Source of the DNA: Bacteroidia bacterium
GTDB lineage: Bacteria; Bacteroidota; Bacteroidia; JAESSM01; NORP286
Direction of reading: 5' to 3'
Length of the DNA stretch: 5,095 nucleotides
Assembly: GCA_016764115.1 (NCBI GenBank)
Contig: JAESSM010000204.1
Span: forward strand, 1 to 5,095
Positions 1 to 5,095 of this stretch are shown in pieces. Made by a program: the position numbers and the translations under genes. How positions within the stretch are numbered: the stretch's first letter is position 1; every line of letters starts with the position of its first letter. A model generated the notes under the pieces. The model ran no database searches. It was not told where the DNA came from and worked only from the letters and a program-made list of their open reading frames with translations.

Positions 1-123
1 ATGCGAGGATTATCAGTTGTCGGACACCTCGCAACTGGCACGTGGCATGGTGTTATTACCCAAACCATTGCATCAGCTCAATACTTTGAGCTGTTCTGAG
101 GTGTCCGACAACTCCTCCTGCAT
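1..123. repeat. Inverted-repeat element with nested hairpins, REP/BIME-like or MITE-like
   Basis: A perfect 15-bp inverted repeat (GTTGTCGGACACCTC at 16-30, its complement at 98-112) encloses 67 bases. The pairing resumes outward: 5-9 with 113-117 and 1-4 with 120-123, with 10-15 and 118-119 bulged. That gives about 24 paired bases. The right arm is itself a quasi-palindrome (98-114, 7 of 8 positions pairing around a central C). Inside the loop are an imperfect hairpin (45-51 with 64-71, one bulge at 69) and a strong one at 74-93. The element is clearly richer in G+C than the genes. Paired palindromes in inverted orientation after a stop codon resemble REP/BIME units mobilised by RAYT (Y1) transposases, or a small non-autonomous element; this assignment is inference. 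No transposase is in the window. It touches the left edge and may be incomplete. Confidence 0.7.
74..93. repeat. Perfect 8-bp stem-loop, possible transcript 3' end structure
   Basis: CAGCTCAA (74-81) pairs completely with TTGAGCTG (86-93) around a TACT loop. It lies 54 bases beyond the priA stop, inside the larger inverted repeat. Neither strand has a T-run after the stem, so it is not a standard intrinsic terminator, although it could still stabilise or end a priA transcript as part of the folded element. Confidence 0.6.
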
Positions 124-146
124 GACGTGTGAGATCGGTGGGTGTG

Positions 147-2702
147 TTACATTGGATCTACATCTATATGTACTGTAACCACCCTGTTTTCTTTTTGAGT
201 TCTATATTCCTGCAAGATATCAGACAAGTCAGATTTAGCAGCTTTGACTGATGCATTCTTTTCTAACTTCAGCAGGATGTTCTTCAAGTATCTGTTTTTG
301 ATCCGCTTTATTGGCGGAAATTCCGGGCCAAGTATTTTTCCTGCAAACTTCTTATGCAACATATACCTTAGCCTGCCCATTGCCAGGTTTAAAATACGAA
401 TATCCCTATGTTTCAACGTTATTTTTACCAAACGGTAAAATGGAGGATATTTATAGTTTTTGCGCTCTTTGATCAGGTGATCATACATTCCCAGGTAATC
501 ATTATTCAAAACAAATCGAATAATTGGATGTTCCGGCTGATATGACTGGATGATCACCTTGCCTCTTTTGTTCTTCCTTCCTGATCTGCCGCTTACCTGC
601 GCCATTAATTGATAAGCATGCTCAAATGCCCGAAAATCGGGAAAGTTCAACAATGAATCAGCACTTAATATTCCAACCAAACTCACATGAGCAAAGTCCA
701 GCCCCTTAGTCACCATTTGTGTTCCCACCAAAATATCTATCTCCCGCTCATCAAAATCATTTAATATCTTTTCATAACTGTATTTTGATCTTGTTGTATC
801 AATGTCTAATCTTTTAATTGTCGCGTCAGGAAAAAATACTTTTAATTCATCTTCTATTTTTTCCGTTCCAAATCCTTTCAATTCATATGTTTGTTGCGCA
901 CAGGCCAAACAATCACTCGATGCGTTTTGCGCAGCACCACAATAATGACAACGCAATTGCCTCGCAAATTTGTGGTAGGTCAAGCTTACATCACAATTAT
1001 TACAATGGGGGACAAAACCACAACTTGAACATTCTAAAAAAGGTACGTACCCTCTCCTGTTTTGAAATAAAATAACTTGCTCCTTGTTATTAAGAGCCTC
1101 TGTAATATGATTTATAAGCACAGAGCTATAATGAGATCTTATCTTTCTTTTCCGTATTTCCTCTATCAAATCAACAGTTACTATTTCAGGAAGTTTTACA
1201 CTCCCATATCTTTCAGATAGACGTACGTAGCAAAATTTGCCAATTTGCGCATTATAAAAATTCTCAATAGAAGGAGTTGCAGTTCCAAGCAATACCTTAG
1301 TATCTGTAACTTGTGAATAATAAATAGCGGTGTCCCTAGCATTATACCTTGGAGCAGGATCAAATTGCTTAAAAGTATTTTCATGTTCTTCATCTACAAT
1401 TATTAACCCCAATCTTTCTATTGGCAAAAACAGGGCGGATCGTGCCCCCAGCATTATTTCTATTTCACCTTTTAACACTTTGTTCCAAAGCTCTACCCGT
1501 TCGTTATCATTAAATTTGGAATGATATACACCGACCTTGTCTCCGAAATGTTTTCTTAACCTGTTAATTATTTGAGTTGTGAGTGCTATTTCAGGAAGTA
1601 AATACAGTGCTCGTTTACCTTTAGCAAGGGTTTCTTTAATAAGTTTAATATATATCTCCGTTTTCCCACTTCCGGTTTCTCCATGAAGTAATACTACATT
1701 TTGCTTCTCAAACATATTGTGGATCTCATTCAAGCATTCGGTTTGAGATCCACTTAAAACCAGTTCACTTAGTTCATCACTATCTTCATTAACTAACCTG
1801 TCTACGTCTTTTTCTATTAGATTAAATATTCCCTTATTCACCAATCCTTTTAAAGCTGCTGCTGAAATATTACTTTCATTAAGCAAAACACTTTTTTTTA
1901 TTTCCCTATTTATTACATTTCCGTTTGAGCTTTCTAAACTGTTATTAATATTTATATAGCTCATCAACAGCTCCAGTTGTTTTGGTGCTCTTTCCAATTC
2001 CTGAAAAGCAGTTTCTAATTTCTCCTTTATAAGATATTCCTCACTTAACTCTATAAAAAATGCTCGTTTAGGTTTGTATTTTTTGATCAATTCTTCAGTA
2101 GTAAATACTACGCTTTTGTTGATCAAAGACCGTATTATCGGGTAAATGGTTTTGACATCAAGAATTTCTGAGACTTTTTTCAAAGAAAGTTCTCCCTGAT
2201 ATCTCAATGCTTCAATAATTAAATATTCTTTTTCAGAGAGTTCAGTATTTTCCAGGTCAAATTCGGGATGCAACATTATTGAAGTTTCACTGGAAAGTTT
2301 TAATCCCGCTGGAAGTGCCACGTTCATTACCTCTCCCAGAGTGCACATATAATATTCAGCAATCCATTGCCATAACTGAATATGCTGCTCATATACAATT
2401 GGAGCCTCATCTAAAACGGAAATTAAATTCTTAGCTTCATAAAGTTCTGGTGAAACATATTTTATTTCCTTGATGATAGCTGAATAGATTTTCTTTTTAC
2501 CGAATTGAACTTCTACTCTTTTACCAATTGCTACATCATCCTGAAATTCAACAGGTACTCGGTACGTATAAGTTTGTGAAAGCGGTAATGGAAGTATTAC
2601 ATCAACAAAACAACTTTTTCTATTTCCAGATTCGTGAATTCGTTTATTCGTAAATTCGTTTATTCGTGTATTCGTACTTAAATTAGAGCCATTTGTATTC
2701 AT
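147..2702 (-). CDS. priA: Primosomal protein N' / replication restart helicase PriA
   Basis: PriA is a cytoplasmic superfamily 2 3'-to-5' DNA helicase that recognises stalled or repaired forks and starts reloading of the replicative helicase. The 851-residue product shows the full architecture. Residues ~32-135 are the fork-binding 3'BD region (FVDVILPLPL...TYTYRVP), followed by a winged-helix-like linker. The helicase motifs are Walker A GETGSGKTE (341-349, Lys347), DEEH (437-440), GTATPS (473-478), GTQMVTKGLDF (660-670) and QVSGRSGR (702-709). Eight zinc-binding cysteines (558, 561, 567, 570, 585, 588, 598, 601) are all present. It is longer than E. coli PriA (732). Part of the excess is the first ~30 residues, which are encoded by repeats and resemble no PriA. 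The ATG at 2702 is the only ATG, GTG or TTG before the conserved FVDV block, so it was kept as the start. No Shine-Dalgarno is visible. It is 36 bases after batE and may share its transcript. It appears intact. Confidence 0.97.
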   Translation of the reverse strand: MNTNGSNLSTNTRINEFTNKRIHESGNRKSCFVDVILPLPLSQTYTYRVPVEFQDDVAIGKRVEVQFGKKKIYSAIIKEIKYVSPELYEAKNLISVLDEAPIVYEQHIQLWQWIAEYYMCTLGEVMNVALPAGLKLSSETSIMLHPEFDLENTELSEKEYLIIEALRYQGELSLKKVSEILDVKTIYPIIRSLINKSVVFTTEELIKKYKPKRAFFIELSEEYLIKEKLETAFQELERAPKQLELLMSYININNSLESSNGNVINREIKKSVLLNESNISAAALKGLVNKGIFNLIEKDVDRLVNEDSDELSELVLSGSQTECLNEIHNMFEKQNVVLLHGETGSGKTEIYIKLIKETLAKGKRALYLLPEIALTTQIINRLRKHFGDKVGVYHSKFNDNERVELWNKVLKGEIEIMLGARSALFLPIERLGLIIVDEEHENTFKQFDPAPRYNARDTAIYYSQVTDTKVLLGTATPSIENFYNAQIGKFCYVRLSERYGSVKLPEIVTVDLIEEIRKRKIRSHYSSVLINHITEALNNKEQVILFQNRRGYVPFLECSSCGFVPHCNNCDVSLTYHKFARQLRCHYCGAAQNASSDCLACAQQTYELKGFGTEKIEDELKVFFPDATIKRLDIDTTRSKYSYEKILNDFDEREIDILVGTQMVTKGLDFAHVSLVGILSADSLLNFPDFRAFEHAYQLMAQVSGRSGRKNKRGKVIIQSYQPEHPIIRFVLNNDYLGMYDHLIKERKNYKYPPFYRLVKITLKHRDIRILNLAMGRLRYMLHKKFAGKILGPEFPPIKRIKNRYLKNILLKLEKNASVKAAKSDLSDILQEYRTQKENRVVTVHIDVDPM
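2630..2677. repeat. Six-copy 8-bp tandem repeat (ATTCGTNN) inside the priA 5' end
   Basis: ATTCGT occurs at 2630, 2638, 2646, 2654, 2662 and 2670, exactly every 8 bases, with a variable dinucleotide between copies (GA, TT, AA, TT, GT, AC). On the coding strand this reads ACGAAT plus two bases. Because 8 is not a multiple of 3, successive units fall in different frames and give a non-periodic polar peptide (roughly residues 9-24 of PriA, TRINEFTNKRIHES) rather than a repeating one. It looks like intergenic-type repeat DNA captured in the reading frame. Confidence 0.9.
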
Positions 2703-2705
2703 TCT

Positions 2706-2733
2706 ATCAGCTATTGGCTATAAGCAATTAGCT
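2706..2733. repeat. Four-copy heptamer tandem repeat (ATNRGCT) in the batE-priA gap
   Basis: Four consecutive 7-base units are present: ATCAGCT, ATTGGCT, ATAAGCA, ATTAGCT. The third differs in its last base. They fill 28 of the 36 bases between the batE stop and the priA start. The array can also fold: 2709-2718 and 2724-2733 pair at 8 of 10 positions around a 5-base loop. It occupies the region where a priA ribosome binding site or leader would lie, and no Shine-Dalgarno sequence is seen there. Confidence 0.75.
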
Positions 2734-2738
2734 TTCAA

Positions 2739-3491
2739 TTAAATAATTTCGATATCAGCACTAGCCAGCCAACCCACTTTTCCATTTACTAATTTTATCT
2801 TATTCCATTCACCAACTTTATCAACTACTTCGACCTTAAGTCCCTCATGAATAATGAATAGATCGGTTCCATTCATATCAGGAGAGTTCTTCACATATAC
2901 AATTGGAGAAAATACTATTGCTTTAGGATGGTTTAACTCCTCATCATATTGGCGCAAAGAAAAATTAAACGCTAATAACACGCATAAACCAAATACACAC
3001 GACAACAAGAAGCCTATTCGCTTTACTCTTAGCATTTTTCCTGCTACAAATAATATTCCCGCTCCAAAAGCTAACCATAAAGAAATGATCAAAATCATAG
3101 ACCACCCTGTTGAGTTTTGCAACCTACCCAACGAAGACCACCATTGCATTAAAAAAAGCTGGGGTAGGGGTTCTATCTTATCCAACACTCTAAGGTTTGC
3201 TAATTTTAAATTATAATCAACATCCTCATCATTGGGTTTAAGCGTTTTGGCCTTCTCGTAATACAGAATTGCCGCAGGAATTGAGTCCTTTGTGAAATAT
3301 GAATTACCTAAATTGTAGTATAATTCTGCGGCAATATATCCGTTTTGTATAATCTCAGTATAAGTGGAAATAGCTTTATCATACTCCCCATTTCCAAAAT
3401 ATTCATTGCCCTTATCGAATCGAAGTTGCAACTCATCTGCATTCACATTAAATGTGAAGATCAAACAAATAATTATACATAAAACTCTCAT
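2739..3491 (-). CDS. batE: BatE-type TPR/SH3 domain protein of the Bacteroides aerotolerance operon
   Basis: The 250-residue envelope protein has a hydrophobic signal peptide (1-18, likely cleaved after NVNA). Two or more TPR motifs follow at ~20-95 (KGNEYFGNGEYDKAISTY; AELYYNLGNSYF...AILYYEKAKTLKPND). Two membrane segments lie at ~129-151 and ~158-178, and an SH3-like domain at ~192-248 ends in GEWNKIKL..GKVGWLASADIEII. This order matches BatE, the last member of the batABCDE cluster. The family is linked to oxygen tolerance and envelope integrity, but its biochemical role is not established; TPR and SH3 modules suggest protein or cell-wall contacts. The ATG lies one base after the batD stop (TAA-A-ATG), so translation is probably coupled. 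No Shine-Dalgarno is evident, which is usual in Bacteroidetes. The signal peptide directly after this ATG supports the start. Length is normal and the gene is intact. Confidence 0.9.
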   Translation of the reverse strand: MRVLCIIICLIFTFNVNADELQLRFDKGNEYFGNGEYDKAISTYTEIIQNGYIAAELYYNLGNSYFTKDSIPAAILYYEKAKTLKPNDEDVDYNLKLANLRVLDKIEPLPQLFLMQWWSSLGRLQNSTGWSMILIISLWLAFGAGILFVAGKMLRVKRIGFLLSCVFGLCVLLAFNFSLRQYDEELNHPKAIVFSPIVYVKNSPDMNGTDLFIIHEGLKVEVVDKVGEWNKIKLVNGKVGWLASADIEII

Positions 3492-3492
3492 T

Positions 3493-5095
3493 TTATACTT
3501 TTAACTGACTTTCAATTTCTGATATCAATCTTATCGATTCATTGTACATTTCTTTCATTTCACCACTACTCTCACTTGGTGAAAACCTTGACATTTCACA
3601 TTTATTCAATGCCCCAATTAATTCCTGAACAACTTCTTTATTAATTTCTAAACTCAATAGTCTCTCTTCAATCAGATCTTTCGATAATTCTGATCCTGAA
3701 ATGGTTAATCGATCACCTACATAACCCCATAGTGCTCTGGAAATTTCCTCATAAAATTTATCACGCTCATTACTTTTTAAATATTTGCCTGCTATTGAAA
3801 GATGTTTCTTAGCTAACTTCTTGGCATGACTACTTTTCACCAATGAACTATTCGAAGCAGATCGTTCATGCTTTTTCCAATAAAACACAAACCCTACAAA
3901 CAATAACATTGGGAACAATGCAAGTCCATAAAACTTTGGTGATCCAAAAAATGGAGATTCTTGTCTATGAAAACTTACATCATTACTTTTTATAAATCGT
4001 ATATCTTCACCAAGAAGTTCCAACTCCTCTTTGCTAAAACCTGATACAGCTCCACTCGTAACCACTTCATCTCCTGGAGTGGCATTGATAAAATACTCTT
4101 GGGTTGTTACTGTTACATATTTCTCACGTGAAGGATCAAAATATGTAAACTCAATCGGTTGAATATTATGCTTTCCTTCATGCCTAGGTATTAACAAGTA
4201 TTCGAATGATTTACTTCCACTAATGATCTTTTTCTTTTTAGAAACATAATCAGTGATCTTAGGTTCATAAGTCTCAATAGTTTGCGGCAATTCTAATTCC
4301 GGTAAATCAAGCAGTTTTACGTTTCCACTTCCTGAAATTTTGATTCTCAATGTCACTGCTTCATTTGTTTTCGTTTCTTCTTTATCCAAAGAAGTTTGAA
4401 TGTTAAATTTTCCTACTATTCCATTAAAAGAAGCTGGTTTGCCATAACTAGGTAAAGATTTTACTTCAACTTTAATTTTATTAGCAACAACATTTACACT
4501 TACATTTTTAGTGGAACTGAATCCGAAAAACGGGTTATTGAATAAATCATCAAATGCACTTCTCCTTTTGTTCACTCTTATTCTAGCCACAAATTCGGCT
4601 TCCATTGGTTCTATATCCAACTTTCCGGATCGCTGTGGAAATAAAGCAACTTGTTTAATTTCAACCACAGTGTATGGAACATCATTGATTGTTTCCTGAT
4701 ATGGCCTTTTCTTCCCTGGTAACTCTATATCCTGGCTCCAAAATCCAATGTATGCTGGTGATTTACTGATTTTCATATCAATAATATCAATTTTTGTATA
4801 CAATTTGTATAAAACTGTAATCTGTTCCCCTTGGTACACTTTTGATTTATCTACTATAGCTCTTAGAAAAATATGTTCTTCTATGTTGTCAGCAACATCT
4901 CCACCACTATTCTTTCCTTTATTTTTTTTGGGGTTATTTTTCACTACCTCTATGGTAACAGGATTTGACCTCATTTGGGTACCATTGGCAACCACATAAG
5001 CAGGACCGATGACAAATTTTCCTTCTTTTACAGGTTGAAGAACATATATATACGAAACTGACTGAGTTGATACCCCATTAATAAATTGCATTGTA
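3493..5095 (-). CDS. batD: BatD-type oxygen tolerance protein, 5' end outside the window
   Basis: The reading frame is open to the right edge. The first in-window Met (5091) is internal: the residues after it (MQFINGVSTQSVSYIYVLQP, then KEGKFVIGPA) match the first beta domain, which in BatD proteins follows a signal peptide and further N-terminal sequence. That part, probably under 100 residues, is missing. The 532 residues counted from that Met form a series of extracytoplasmic beta-sandwich-like regions (~1-340). They include an FDDLFNNPFFGF patch at 180-191 and the family-typical PASFNGIVGKFNI stretch near 220-232. One transmembrane helix (~387-405) follows, then a basic region and a helical cytoplasmic tail (~420-532). 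BatD belongs to the DUF/BatD (oxygen tolerance) family and is thought to form an envelope complex with the VWA proteins BatA and BatB. Its exact role is unknown. It ends one base before batE. Confidence 0.92.
   Translation of the reverse strand, partial: TMQFINGVSTQSVSYIYVLQPVKEGKFVIGPAYVVANGTQMRSNPVTIEVVKNNPKKNKGKNSGGDVADNIEEHIFLRAIVDKSKVYQGEQITVLYKLYTKIDIIDMKISKSPAYIGFWSQDIELPGKKRPYQETINDVPYTVVEIKQVALFPQRSGKLDIEPMEAEFVARIRVNKRRSAFDDLFNNPFFGFSSTKNVSVNVVANKIKVEVKSLPSYGKPASFNGIVGKFNIQTSLDKEETKTNEAVTLRIKISGSGNVKLLDLPELELPQTIETYEPKITDYVSKKKKIISGSKSFEYLLIPRHEGKHNIQPIEFTYFDPSREKYVTVTTQEYFINATPGDEVVTSGAVSGFSKEELELLGEDIRFIKSNDVSFHRQESPFFGSPKFYGLALFPMLLFVGFVFYWKKHERSASNSSLVKSSHAKKLAKKHLSIAGKYLKSNERDKFYEEISRALWGYVGDRLTISGSELSKDLIEERLLSLEINKEVVQELIGALNKCEMSRFSPSESSGEMKEMYNESIRLISEIESQLKV

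Noticed and set aside
74..93. Intrinsic terminator for priA
   Set aside because: The stem is perfect, but neither strand carries a run of T after it, so a standard Rho-independent terminator cannot be claimed.
244..1524. Short open frames on the plus strand (244-438, 818-1075, 1330-1524) and an alternative minus-strand frame at 1196-1393
   Set aside because: All lie inside the intact priA gene, have no recognisable domain and no start context. They are shadows of the real frame.
2630..2733. CRISPR array
   Set aside because: The units are 7-8 bp with no spacers; this is simple tandem repetition.
2703..2800. A Bacteroidetes-type promoter (TTTG near -33, TAnnTTTG near -7) for priA
   Set aside because: I found no convincing match on the minus strand before the priA start. 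The gap is mostly heptamer repeat.
2854..4999. Plus-strand open frames antisense to batE and batD (2854-3216, 4511-4699, 4748-4999)
   Set aside because: They overlap genes with clear family features on the other strand, and their translations show no domain or conserved motif.
5089..5091. Start codon of batD
   Set aside because: The frame continues to the window edge, and the sequence at this Met matches the interior of the first BatD domain, with no signal peptide following it.

Overview
The window is AT-rich chromosomal DNA from a member of the Bacteroidetes (Bacteroidota). The evidence is a batD-batE pair from a Bacteroides-aerotolerance (Bat) operon, family-typical protein sequences, and no Shine-Dalgarno sequence at any of the visible starts. 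All three protein genes are on the minus strand, so transcription runs from high to low coordinates. They cover about 96% of the window, and the other open frames are shadows of these genes.

Layout in transcription order: (i) 5095-3493, the 3' part of batD, an envelope-anchored beta-rich protein whose N-terminus lies beyond the window edge. (ii) 3491-2739, batE, a signal peptide / TPR / two transmembrane segments / SH3-like protein. Its ATG lies one base after the batD stop. (iii) 2733-2706, a 7-bp tandem array that fills most of the 36-bp batE-priA gap. (iv) 2702-147, priA, the primosomal replication-restart helicase. Its first ~30 codons include an 8-bp tandem array (2677-2630) that appears to have extended the protein. 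(v) 123-1, beyond the priA stop, a visibly more GC-rich inverted-repeat element with two internal hairpins. It may continue past the left edge.

Functionally, BatD and BatE are envelope proteins that act with the BatA/B/C VWA/TPR proteins, normally encoded upstream and outside this window. PriA is an unrelated housekeeping DNA-repair and restart protein. It is either read through from the bat operon or expressed from a promoter I could not identify.

I do not see a new gene system. The unusual content is in three non-coding or semi-coding repeats: the 1-123 inverted repeat, which resembles a REP/BIME or small non-autonomous element; the six-copy ATTCGTNN array translated as the N-terminus of PriA; and the four-copy heptamer array immediately upstream of it.
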